From Allacma fusca (lineage: Eukaryota; Arthropoda; Collembola; Symphypleona; Sminthuridae): a stretch of 64,000 nucleotides of DNA. The notes under the pieces were generated by a model, which made no database searches, was not told the origin of the DNA, and saw only the letters and a program-made list of their open reading frames with translations. Made by a program: the position numbers and the translations under genes. Below, one piece after another: positions 1 through 9,187 of this stretch (position 1 is its first letter; every line of letters starts with the position of its first letter). The DNA lies in NCBI GenBank assembly GCA_947179485.1, contig OX359246.1:51873632-51937631 (forward strand), given 5' to 3'.

Positions 1-259
1 TCAGTTTCCGCCATATTTCCCCCACATAACTGCTTTCATGTACATAGTTAGGGTGCGGCAATATTTAAGAGTAGTAATATTTTGTACAAGTAATTCCTTG
101 TACCTCAACCGCTGCAAGCTGGACCCGCAACTGCCCGGTTACACCAGGGTACTCGTAATAATTATTCCTTGGCAAAAAGTGCAAACGTTTGAGGTGTAAA
201 CCGGGCTAAGGCTAAGGCAAGTTTTTGTATATAATATATCCACATCTTGCACTCAAATC
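1..259. other. No gene recognised; upstream flank of LINE relic
   Basis: Ordinary mixed-composition DNA with no open frame of note and no terminal repeat that I can pair. It directly precedes the decayed ORF1-like sequence and may be the 5' untranslated part of the same retroelement; that is inference only. Confidence 0.3.
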
Positions 260-1189
260 ATGACTGATATGAACAATAAAAAGCCACACAATACTACCAA
301 ACCTCCGAATTTAAAAGGTGACCCGATAATCGCGGACACGGACGATAGTTCATCTTTATCCCGAACGGCGCGTGAAGGAAGAGTACTGAGGAGAGATGAT
401 AGAGGAGAAGCTGTCAAATTAAAGGGCGAAGCGGACGACCCTGGAAAGATCATGAAAACCCTAAAGGATCTACAGAAGGATATACAGGAGAGCTCAAAAA
501 AACCAACGCTTCTCTGGCCACATTAATCAAAGAATCTGCAACTGTAAAGGAGAATATCCAGTCCCTAACAAATTTATTTGACAATCAGAACGCAAGAATG
601 GAAATACTTGAACGGACGGTTGCTGATAACTCCGCCAGCTTGAACACCGAGCTTGTTCACTTGAAAAATGACATGTTGGAAATGAAGAACCCAGACAATG
701 CGAGAGGAATTATTATAACTGGAACTAATCTGGCCAAAGAAGGAAGACGTTGACAGCATTATCTCCGAACTTCTACGTGTAACAGGCGTAAATACTCGGG
801 TCGAGAATGTATTCCCTATTCCCTGGAGAGATGGAAGTTGTTCTATTGTATGTAAGTTTCGCTCCAAATATGATTGCGGTCTAATATGGAAAAATGTTTC
901 TAAATTAAATAAATCGAAGCTTGCAATTAAACCGGACCTGACATTTGAGCAACGACGGATAAAACAGCACTTGTACGAATGGGGTTCCAAGACAGTAAAC
1001 TCGTCGAACAAAACAATGCGCTTGAAGTCATGGCGATATCTTCGAATCAGCGACCCCACTAGTGGGGACACAATTTTCTACGAATCCGGTGGAAGGCAAG
1101 TAGTAAGGATATGCTCGGAATGGTTGCCGCAAAAGAAACCAGGGACCCCTACTGAACTATCTTCTCAACCGTCGCACACATGTAAATGA
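260..1189 (+). pseudogene. LINE ORF1-like protein, two frameshifts
   Basis: Read from the ATG at 260, the sequence encodes a charged, low-complexity N-terminus, then a heptad-like helical stretch rich in Leu, Lys and Glu (about 480-680), then a segment shaped like the RNA-binding part of non-LTR retrotransposon ORF1 proteins: GIIITG followed by a region containing VCKFRSKYDCGLIW and DLTFEQRRIKQHLYEW. Continuity needs two frame changes: one in the run of A at about 496-502, and one near 735-750 where the second frame meets TGA. The last frame ends at TGA 1187-1189. ORF1 proteins of this type bind element RNA in a ribonucleoprotein particle. No PHD finger or zinc knuckle is visible. The copy cannot make a full protein. 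Family assignment rests on motif resemblance, so clade is not given. Confidence 0.6.
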
Positions 1190-1790
1190 GATAGGGGAGT
1201 AACAAACTCAAAATTAATCTTCTGGAACTCATGGTTTTTTCAAATATTACAAATCTAAATAGAAATAACTTAGTTTTCATATTCTCATAATTTTTTTTGT
1301 TTTGCTTTAATGGAACCTATATAAGGGATGATTTTCAATGTTAAAATGTCGTTAACAATATGATGTATAAATACTTTCTGTCACCAAGCCGTGTAACAAA
1401 AGTAGACCCAGTGGGAGCCTAGTTGGGTTTCTCAAAGATTGCGATTGTGTTGTTTTTCCCTCCAGCATGCCGCATTAGTATCTTTATAATCTTGAAGTCA
1501 TTTATGTACGCCTAGTTAAGACTTGACTGCGATATATTCATCTAAAAAGGTAAATGTATGATATCTAATGAAATGCCATGCTGGCTAAATGGCCTATCAT
1601 TCCTACGTGATAAGTAATTTGTCTTTGAAATTAAAAAAGATATGATTTAAATGCTGCGATTTGTAATTAATTGTAATGTGGATACTTTGAGATCTATAAT
1701 GTTCCATTTAATAGATTGTATTAACAAAATGTTATGTATCTAAAGAAATGCATTATGGGTTTGGCCCCAGAATGCAATAAATTGGCCCTT
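1190..1790 (+). other. 3' part of the LINE relic; no intact ORF2
   Basis: Directly after ORF1 a short frame contains KLIFWNSWFF, which resembles the start of a LINE endonuclease (family motif around the first catalytic Asn), then stops. The rest is AT-rich. AATAAA lies at 1776-1781, 9 bases before the BEL insertion point. Beyond the BEL element the interrupted sequence resumes at 9933 and ends in a short (TTGA)n run at about 9940-9954, as LINE tails often do. I infer an internally deleted, polyadenylated LINE copy. Confidence 0.35.
1786..1790. repeat. 5-bp target-site duplication of BEL element
   Basis: CCCTT here is repeated at 9928-9932 immediately outside the other LTR, fixing both element boundaries. 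BEL/Pao integrases usually produce 4-6 bp duplications. Confidence 0.95.
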
Positions 1791-2530
1791 TGTCGTTGAG
1801 TTTTCAAGGTACGACACGACCTTGCCTTCGATAGCTCTCGTAAAATCAAACTTAAAAATACAGAGCATTTTCAACAACATGAGAATATTTATTTATTCCG
1901 GACCACAGAGTTACATACTTCCATAGATTTTAAAATGGAGATTTATTTCCTGAATTTCCTGTAACTGGTCAAATAGTTTCAAACAATAATTAATAAATGT
2001 ACATAACTTCCACAAAATGGCTATTTTACTTTGAGCCTATTTATAATTAATTGTAATTAAATGTGCACTTTTAATAATACTGATTGTCATAAAATTAATT
2101 GTAAAGTGTACAAATTCAACTCTTCGAATTTCTTATAAACTGGAGAAACACAAAACTTGTCACGCTTTCTTTTTCTTTTGGAGCCCTTCTCGGACACTTC
2201 TTTCCTCCTTGGATGACTTGGAAACTTCCATTCCAGATCCGCCATGCCAGTCCTTTTTCCTCACCCCATTTTCTCTCCGTTCGAAGCTGATTGGCTGATC
2301 ACTCGCTCTGCCATTTTCATCTCCCTTCTTGATTGGCTGCTGCAACTTCTCCTCCAATAGCTTCGCATTCTTACATTCCTTGGTAACTTCGTGTAAGGTT
2401 ATGTGTTGCATAGGAACATCTGGAGTTTTCTGCAACTCTAACGCTTCAGTAACTCCAGTCGTAATTTTAGCCTCTGGTTCAATATATGTACCATCAATGC
2501 TAGAGGCATTATTCAGCATTCTCGACGACA
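1791..2530 (-). repeat. BEL 3' LTR (element orientation)
   Basis: 740 bp, aligned base for base with 9188-9927 (constant offset 7397); the single difference I found is at 2050. Its ends are TGTCG and CGACA. On the minus strand an AATAAA poly(A) signal lies at about 1892-1897. The coding sequence of the element runs into this LTR as far as 2160, so 371 bp of the LTR double as coding DNA. Confidence 0.96.
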
Positions 2531-2903
2531 TGCTCCCCCCTGGTATGGGGTAACCCTTACCATCATTATTTAAGTCGAGAATGCACAACTTATGAACCGG
2601 TCTTCTATAAATACTCCCTCTGGCTGTCTTCACAGTGACTACTCGGATGACACCGTCAGTTCCAGGATGCACTTCCACTACTCTAGCCCTTTCCCATTGA
2701 TTCCTAATGGCATTATCATCAGCAATAATGACAACGTCTCCAACTTGAATAGGCTTTGTCGATCGGAACCACTTGTCCTGCCTGTTGAGTACTGGCAGAT
2801 ATTCCCGAACCCACCTCTTCCATAAACAGTCCGTTAACCTCTGCCCATATCTCCATTGCTTAGTAAGGATCAAGTCGCTGTCGTCAAATTTCCCTGGTGG
2901 AAC
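2160..2903 (-). pseudogene. DUF5641 C-terminal part of BEL polyprotein, beyond UAG
   Basis: Same frame as gag-pol, starting with the codon after TAG 2906-2904. It opens with VPPGKFDDSDL, then KQWRYGQRLTDCLWKRW and KWFRSTKPIQVGDVVIIADD, typical of DUF5641, the chromatin/C-terminal domain after BEL/Pao integrase. There is no ATG near its start, so it would be made only if the UAG were read through. The last 124 codons lie inside the 3' LTR and form a charged Lys/Glu-rich tail ending in KKKKA. No frameshift separates the two parts; the stop codon is the only break. Confidence 0.9.
2531..2543 (-). promoter_or_regulatory. Polypurine tract of BEL element
   Basis: On the minus strand CCAGGGGGGAGCA abuts the 3' LTR start at 2530. 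A G-rich purine run at this place is the usual primer for plus-strand DNA synthesis. Confidence 0.75.
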
Positions 2904-5900
2904 CTAGGATTTAATCTTCTCTTCGCTTTTAAGGCTATTAACAACCAAGAAGTGCATAGGTGTTAAAGCTTCACTATCCGCGACATCTATGGGCACATGA
3001 GTCAACGGGCGATTATTAATAATGGCCTCCGCTTCACAAAATAATGTTCTCAGCGTTTCTTCAGGAGGACATCTTTCCTGTAGAACTGCTTTTAATGACC
3101 TTTTTATTGACCCAATGAGCCTCTCCCAGGCTCCCCCCATATGAGGAGAATATGGTGGAATAAATGACCACTCAATCTCGAGTTTAGCACACTTGATGGC
3201 AATCTTCTTTTGATCAAGCTCTTTGATTCCTTGTGCTAATTCTACGGAAGCTCCCCTCAGATTAGTACCATTGTCGCTCAGTATTTGGTCTGGAGCTCCT
3301 CTCCTGGCAATAAAACGTCTCAAGGCTTGAATACACGAATCAGTGGTTAAAGATGAAGCCAACTCCAAGTGTACGGCTCGCACGGTTAAACAAGTGAAAA
3401 GCACTCCCCATCTCTTTTCATGTCTCCGACCAATTTTGACTTCCATTGGCCCAAAATAATCAATGCCAGTTATGGAAAATGGTCGGCTCTGCTTGGTGAC
3501 CCTGAAAGTTGGCAAGGCAGCCATTGTTGGAGGATTTGGCCGAGATTTAAAATTCTTGCACCATTGGCAGTTACTAAATGCCCGCCGAACTGCCATGCGC
3601 CCCCGAATGACCCAATAATTAAACCTTAAATTATTTAGAACCGTCTCCTGACCTTGGTGGAAAGCTCTTTCGTGCAAATCCTGAATCAGCAGTTTAGTGT
3701 ACTGATGGGCTGGGTCAAGAATGACGGGGTGCTTGGTGGCGACACCTGCGCTCTTCGACTTCCCGATCCTTCCTCTAACTCGGAGAAGTCCGTTTTCATC
3801 TTCGAATGGAAATAAAGAAGTAAGTCTACCTGGTTTCAGAGGTCTTTTGAAGTATTCTGGAAAAGACTCAATCTGCGACAACTTCTCCAACTTCACTTTG
3901 GCTTGCTTGATTTCCTTTGCAGTTATCAATCCCAGGGAAACTCCGCGCTTCCAAATATTTACCCGAAGAATGATAGCAGTAACCTTTAGCGTTCGGCGGT
4001 AAGAGGAAAACCTGTCAAAATATTCCGCGGGAGCTTCCTCGGTTTGAAAATTAACCAACTCGCATTTCTTCAACTCCAAAATTTCAGGAGAAATGCTTAC
4101 GGAAGTTTCCTGTGGCCACTCTTCCTCCGGAAATTTTAAAAATTCAGGACCAAACATCCACGCCTTAGAATCGACATCAGATTTGACCCTGGTAGCAATA
4201 TCAGCTGGATTTTTCTTAGAAGGTACGTATCTCCATTGTTCAGCTGAAGATCGTTCTTGAATCTGTCCGATTCGGTTGGAAATATAAACTTGATGTTTTG
4301 ACGCATCTGAACGTATCCATTTTAAAACAACTTGTGAGTCTGTCCAGAACACAGTTTGTTTAATTTCCTGTCTGTGACTTTCTGTGATTGTCTGAGCAAT
4401 TCGGGTAGATAATACCGCAGCTTCCAGTTCCAACCTGGGAATAGTCAATGTGGTCGGCTTTAGTGGTACCACTCTGCTCTTGGCCATAATTAGTACTGTG
4501 TCTTTTATAGTTCCATAGTCAACCAGAAAATATGCTACCGTTGCAAATGACTTTGAACTTGCGTCACTAAACACGTGAAGCTGGATGCTGTGGACAGACC
4601 CATTTTCGGATAGGTAACATCTGGGAATTTCAATGTTTGAAATCAATTCGAGACTTTTGATAAATTCTGTCCATTGATTCTTCAGACTCTCATCAATCTC
4701 ACCGTCCCAATCAGTCTTCTGTTTCCAGACGTCTTGCAGAAGAATTTTCCCTGCTACCGTTAAGTGACTTACAAGCCCCAATGGATCATAAATAGCCATG
4801 ACGACTTTTGACACATCCTGTTTTGTCGGGACCCCTATCTGATCCAAAATCCCGGGTCGTACTTTGTAGAAATTTAAATCATACGTGAATTTGTCAGAGT
4901 TAGGATTCCAAACCATCCCTAAAATTCTTTCTGTAGGAATTTCAGCTTCAATGGTCCACTCCTTCTTATCGACCGTTGTCAATTCCTGAGGAATTTGGCT
5001 TAACAGCTCCTTGGAGTTGGTACTCCAACCACACATGTGAAATCCTCCGTAAGAATGTATTTTGAATACCTCTTCATAACGTCTCATGGCTTCTTCTACG
5101 GTCTGGAAACTATCGAGATAATTATCCATGTAGTGGTTATTAACTATTGCTTCAGCAGCTTCTGGATATTGATCAGAAAAATCTTGGGCATTTTGATTTT
5201 TTACAAACAGTGCCGAACTTGGAGAAGATTTAGTGCCGAACATCATGCTCGTCATCAAGAAATGTTTTGGACTAATTTCTCTCTCCATACCGCGCCACAG
5301 GAAGCATTGGGAAAATTGATCCTCTGGAATAATCTTAATTTGAGGATACATTTCCTTAATATCCCCAGTGAGAGCAATAGGCCGACTACGAAAATTAAAT
5401 AAATTCTTCGGGAGTGACGTGAGGTAATCCGGTCCTGTAATAAGGGCATGGTTTAAAGAAACTCCATGACTTTTGGCTGCGCAGTCAAAAACAAGTCTCA
5501 TTTTGTCAGGCTTCCGAGGTGAAACGACAGCGAAATGAGGAAGAAACCATAACCTTTTTCCTCCAGTAGATATTTCATCAGACGTAGTAGCTCGTGCATA
5601 ACCCTGTTGTAAAAAATGTTCCATCTTTAAACAATATTCTTTAGCGAATTTAGGATCTCTGTCCATTCTCTTCTCAATCGATTTAAGTCTCCTCTCAGCC
5701 GCCATCTTGCTCTCCGGTAATTCCAAACCATCATCTTTCCACAACAACCCTGTTTGGAAGTGCTTCCCTATTCTCTTGGTAGTATGATTTAAAATTCCAA
5801 GGGCTCTCTCATTTTCCTGAGACGGAAAAATAGGAGATACTTTAATTCCCAATGACTCAATTGAGAAATATTGCTCCATCAATTTGCGCAAATCTCTGGC

Positions 5901-8900
5901 TGGGTCTGATTCATTGACAAGATTAGTTTGTTCTTTTACCACCTTTTGCTTATATTGTGACATGGGACCATGTACTAACCAACCCAGTTTAGTTTTTGTC
6001 ATTACAGGAGCGTTCGGTGGACCATCAATAATTTGTCTAGGTACTATCAAGGAATAATTGTCATGACCAATAATTATTTGCGGGCTGACATTAGCATAGG
6101 AATGAACACCTTTGTCCAGAAGATATCTCCAAGTCTTGCGTATCAGCGGGACATCTAGTGACTGAGATTGTAAATTCAATCTTTTAATAGTGCGAGCACC
6201 CTCAATTGGAAAGAATTCTTTGGTCTTGGGGTCAGCTATGGAGAATTTAATTCGTTCTGAAGAGTCATCATCAGCCTCTAGACCACGTGCAAACCGCATG
6301 TGCAAAGGATCCAGCATTCCTCTAATTCCAAACTTATCTGCAAGAGATTGATCAACTAAGGTACAAGTTGAAGCTTCGTCAAAAAGAGCGTAGACAATAG
6401 CCTCATTTTTGGGCCCTTTGATCAGAACTGGTGCAATTCGAAGAAGTACCCTAGGCTTCTCTTTTCCAGTCAGAATGTTTGAAACTTGCTCCTTTTCCAA
6501 TGATTTTGCTGGACTTGAACTTTCAAAATTCTCGGTTGCTTTCATATCGGAGTGGAGGTATGGATGGTGATTAAATTTGCACCCCTGGTTGGTACACTTA
6601 CGCTTAGTTTTACATTCTTTGACTGAATGTCCCGGACGTAAGCATCCACAACATAATTTTTTCTGCTTAATTACAGACCATTTGGTGTTGATGGGATCTT
6701 GTTCGAAAACTGGACACTTAAATCCCCAATGGCCTTCGTTCTCACAGTATGTGCAAAGTCTCTTCCGTGGAGATTTCGTTGACTCCGATTTTGCTGCAGA
6801 ATTTAAATTTTCTTCAATATTTAGAAGCGTTTCGGTGACCTTCTTCGGTGTTTTTTGTTGATCCTTGCCTTTTGAATCTTTTTGAAATTTAGATTCCGAA
6901 GCCTTGATATAAGTCACGATGTTACTCATTATTTGCGTCTGTCGCTCAATGAACCACCGGAAATCTTCCAGGGACGGATCAGACTCAAGATTGTCTATTG
7001 ACTCGGCCCATTTCATTTTTGCTGAATCTGGAAGCTTGGCCACAAGTTCATCTATCAGCATAGGATTGTTCATATGTCCGCGACAATCGAGATTGGTCAT
7101 CGAAGTCACAAGTGATCGCACCACATCGTGGAAGTTTGTCCAGGATTCGTACTTCCCCTCTTTGACGGATGATGCATTTCGAGCTCGATCAATTAATCTT
7201 GCAATAATAATTCTCGGCTTACCAAATCTGGAGCGGAGGGTTTCAATGATGGCCGAGACATTCAATGGAGTAACCATCAGCGAACTTGTGGCTTCTTTGG
7301 CAGAACCCTTTAAACATTTTTGAAGCCTCGCCAAGTTCTCCTCATTGGAGAACCTACATGATTTTGTAGTACGTTCATAAGTCGCTATAAAGGCAGCCCA
7401 CTCCTCCGGCTCTCCAGAAAATATTGGCAGGTCTCTCATCATAGTTTGCCTAGTCATGAAGATTTTAGTATCATCTGGAGGAGCAATACGAGATCGTTCA
7501 TAGTCATCCCTTACTCTTTGATCATATTGTTCCGCGAACATTTCCTTTATGGTCTTCAAGCTCTGGGCTACCTGTTCCATTGAAGCCGCTCCACAATTGG
7601 CTGGATCTGCCGACGATTGGTATTTCAATGGAATATTCGGTCGATCAGTTTTCCACTCATACCTGGGATTCATTTGCGGGTCTTCTGGTTGCTTTTCAGA
7701 AAACTGCTGCTGACGGGTCTGAGGAGCCTTGATGTTTCCCTTCATTCCAAAATTAATTGCAAGATCAGTCTGGGGATTTTGAGAAGACTCACCTAACTCT
7801 ACCCCTCGTAACTTTCTTGCCTCTGCGGTGTTCATAGGAAATTGCAAAAGTTTAGGCCTGTTTTCCTTGGCACCTACAAGTTTAGTCTGACGCCAGTAAT
7901 CCTCCAGTGAAGCGAACTTCCTCTCCTCTGAACTATCTGGAATATTTTTCTTCCTTAGAGCCCAGTCTTCTGTCTTCAGTGATGAAACCTTTCCAGAAGT
8001 TAAAAACGGAAACATCTGCTGCTGGTCTTGGTCATTTTGATTCGGAAATGGTTGTTTGTTGAGAAATGTGTCATCGGTTCCTTCGGACTTCTTTCCTCTC
8101 CAATCAAACCAGGTTCGGTTCGAACTGTCATGTTTTACCCCTTGTGGGAACTCCCCCTGCCTGGAATCCACGTGGCGGGAATCAGCAGTTCGGAGTTGGG
8201 ACAGTCCACCCCCTAGGCCAGCTTGTTGGAAGGAATTTCCTTGTTCGGTAGTCCGTAATGTTTCGATTGACACTCTTCCAGTCTTGTTACCATTTCCATC
8301 ATCCTCGCGACCTTCCGAATCATAGCTGCTCACTTTGTCGCTATGTCTTCGATTTTCGTCCTTTGCAGCAGACATCGTCTTCTCCTCCATGGTTCGCACC
8401 ATTGACATGACATCAATTCCACCAGGTTTACCTCCTGGGAAATTACTTTTGAGACGATTCCCGAATTGATCTTCCTGTCCATCGTCTTGGAAGTCCATAT
8501 GTTCAGTAAACTTCGTTGGAATTGGATCTAGAAAATCTTCTTCAATCAGATGCTGCTCTAGATTTACCGCTTCATCGATTTCGAGCTGTTTGAGCTCACT
8601 TTCCATCCTAATCAACTCCTTCTGTTGCTCTACGTAGGCTTTTGCAGAAGCCAAATCTGCTTCTTGCTGTTCTAACCTTCTTCGAGCAATTTCTAACTCG
8701 TGCGTCTTACGCTTTTCTTCAATACTTATTTCCAACTTCTGGCGTCTGACAGTGAATGTCGATGACACTTTGGATGATGCAGCTGATGCGTTTGCAGACT
8801 GACCTGAGACATGTAATCCTGATAATGACATCCCCAATTTCGTAATGGAATCATTGTCGACATCTGGGTTAGGTGTGGAAGCGATGGGCTCTAATGGCTG

Positions 8901-9092
8901 CTTCACATTTCCTTTTCCCCTTGTGTGCCAGTACCTAACCATTCCTATTCGTTCCGGGGGCACTCCTTTATTTACACGTCCACTCCTCCTACTTCCCATT
9001 GAAGCAGTATCTGCACTTGCGCCCTGAGCTTCTTCACCAATGTCCGCCATGACAGTTTTCTTGGAATCTTTTGCGTAGAATTTTAAAGTCAC
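2904..9092 (-). CDS. BEL/Pao Gag-Pol polyprotein, ends at in-frame UAG
   Basis: 2062 codons open from ATG 9092, 74 bp downstream of the primer-binding site. Domains in order: basic N-terminus; Glu/Lys-rich coiled coil around residues 120-190; DUF1759 Gag-like region before residue 700; CCHC knuckles starting C780 (C-x2-C-x4-H-x4-C) and a second pair just after; retropepsin-like DUF1758 domain with FDEAST around D905; reverse transcriptase with YMDN at 1322-1324; RNase H with D1510 and later E, WTDS and NPAD acidic positions; integrase with H-x4-H...C-x2-C and catalytic D1878, D1940, E1990. The reaction is reverse transcription in Gag particles followed by genomic integration. Two oddities: the second RT aspartate is Asn (codon AAT at 5123-5121), and the protease lacks the usual D-S/T/D-G triad. 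The frame stops at TAG 2906-2904, before the DUF5641 domain that normally ends this protein. Confidence 0.95.
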   Translation of the reverse strand: MTLKFYAKDSKKTVMADIGEEAQGASADTASMGSRRSGRVNKGVPPERIGMVRYWHTRGKGNVKQPLEPIASTPNPDVDNDSITKLGMSLSGLHVSGQSANASAASSKVSSTFTVRRQKLEISIEEKRKTHELEIARRRLEQQEADLASAKAYVEQQKELIRMESELKQLEIDEAVNLEQHLIEEDFLDPIPTKFTEHMDFQDDGQEDQFGNRLKSNFPGGKPGGIDVMSMVRTMEEKTMSAAKDENRRHSDKVSSYDSEGREDDGNGNKTGRVSIETLRTTEQGNSFQQAGLGGGLSQLRTADSRHVDSRQGEFPQGVKHDSSNRTWFDWRGKKSEGTDDTFLNKQPFPNQNDQDQQQMFPFLTSGKVSSLKTEDWALRKKNIPDSSEERKFASLEDYWRQTKLVGAKENRPKLLQFPMNTAEARKLRGVELGESSQNPQTDLAINFGMKGNIKAPQTRQQQFSEKQPEDPQMNPRYEWKTDRPNIPLKYQSSADPANCGAASMEQVAQSLKTIKEMFAEQYDQRVRDDYERSRIAPPDDTKIFMTRQTMMRDLPIFSGEPEEWAAFIATYERTTKSCRFSNEENLARLQKCLKGSAKEATSSLMVTPLNVSAIIETLRSRFGKPRIIIARLIDRARNASSVKEGKYESWTNFHDVVRSLVTSMTNLDCRGHMNNPMLIDELVAKLPDSAKMKWAESIDNLESDPSLEDFRWFIERQTQIMSNIVTYIKASESKFQKDSKGKDQQKTPKKVTETLLNIEENLNSAAKSESTKSPRKRLCTYCENEGHWGFKCPVFEQDPINTKWSVIKQKKLCCGCLRPGHSVKECKTKRKCTNQGCKFNHHPYLHSDMKATENFESSSPAKSLEKEQVSNILTGKEKPRVLLRIAPVLIKGPKNEAIVYALFDEASTCTLVDQSLADKFGIRGMLDPLHMRFARGLEADDDSSERIKFSIADPKTKEFFPIEGARTIKRLNLQSQSLDVPLIRKTWRYLLDKGVHSYANVSPQIIIGHDNYSLIVPRQIIDGPPNAPVMTKTKLGWLVHGPMSQYKQKVVKEQTNLVNESDPARDLRKLMEQYFSIESLGIKVSPIFPSQENERALGILNHTTKRIGKHFQTGLLWKDDGLELPESKMAAERRLKSIEKRMDRDPKFAKEYCLKMEHFLQQGYARATTSDEISTGGKRLWFLPHFAVVSPRKPDKMRLVFDCAAKSHGVSLNHALITGPDYLTSLPKNLFNFRSRPIALTGDIKEMYPQIKIIPEDQFSQCFLWRGMEREISPKHFLMTSMMFGTKSSPSSALFVKNQNAQDFSDQYPEAAEAIVNNHYMDNYLDSFQTVEEAMRRYEEVFKIHSYGGFHMCGWSTNSKELLSQIPQELTTVDKKEWTIEAEIPTERILGMVWNPNSDKFTYDLNFYKVRPGILDQIGVPTKQDVSKVVMAIYDPLGLVSHLTVAGKILLQDVWKQKTDWDGEIDESLKNQWTEFIKSLELISNIEIPRCYLSENGSVHSIQLHVFSDASSKSFATVAYFLVDYGTIKDTVLIMAKSRVVPLKPTTLTIPRLELEAAVLSTRIAQTITESHRQEIKQTVFWTDSQVVLKWIRSDASKHQVYISNRIGQIQERSSAEQWRYVPSKKNPADIATRVKSDVDSKAWMFGPEFLKFPEEEWPQETSVSISPEILELKKCELVNFQTEEAPAEYFDRFSSYRRTLKVTAIILRVNIWKRGVSLGLITAKEIKQAKVKLEKLSQIESFPEYFKRPLKPGRLTSLFPFEDENGLLRVRGRIGKSKSAGVATKHPVILDPAHQYTKLLIQDLHERAFHQGQETVLNNLRFNYWVIRGRMAVRRAFSNCQWCKNFKSRPNPPTMAALPTFRVTKQSRPFSITGIDYFGPMEVKIGRRHEKRWGVLFTCLTVRAVHLELASSLTTDSCIQALRRFIARRGAPDQILSDNGTNLRGASVELAQGIKELDQKKIAIKCAKLEIEWSFIPPYSPHMGGAWERLIGSIKRSLKAVLQERCPPEETLRTLFCEAEAIINNRPLTHVPIDVADSEALTPMHFLVVNSLKSEEKIKS

Positions 9093-9165
9093 TCTAACTT
9101 AGTCCAAATTTCACAAATTTTGCCCGAAATGTCACTAAATTCAGGAACTTTCAGGAATTCACTCG

Positions 9166-9183
9166 ATCCGGCTCGAAGGACCA
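9166..9183 (-). promoter_or_regulatory. Primer-binding site for tRNA-Tyr
   Basis: The plus strand reads ATCCGGCTCGAAGGACCA, the 18-nt 3' end of eukaryotic tRNA-Tyr including CCA. The element RNA (minus strand) is therefore complementary to it, 4 bases from the LTR boundary at 9188. tRNA-Tyr would prime minus-strand DNA synthesis. Confidence 0.9.
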
Positions 9184-9187
9184 CTTA

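Noticed and set aside
3420-8325. Plus-strand frames within the BEL element
   Set aside because: Shadows of the minus-strand gag-pol frame; none has recognisable domains.
9166-9183. tRNA-Tyr gene fragment
   Set aside because: Only 18 nt of the 3' end including a genomically encoded CCA, placed 4 bp from an LTR: it is the primer-binding site. The 5' match at 9222 is in U5 and in the wrong order for a tRNA gene.
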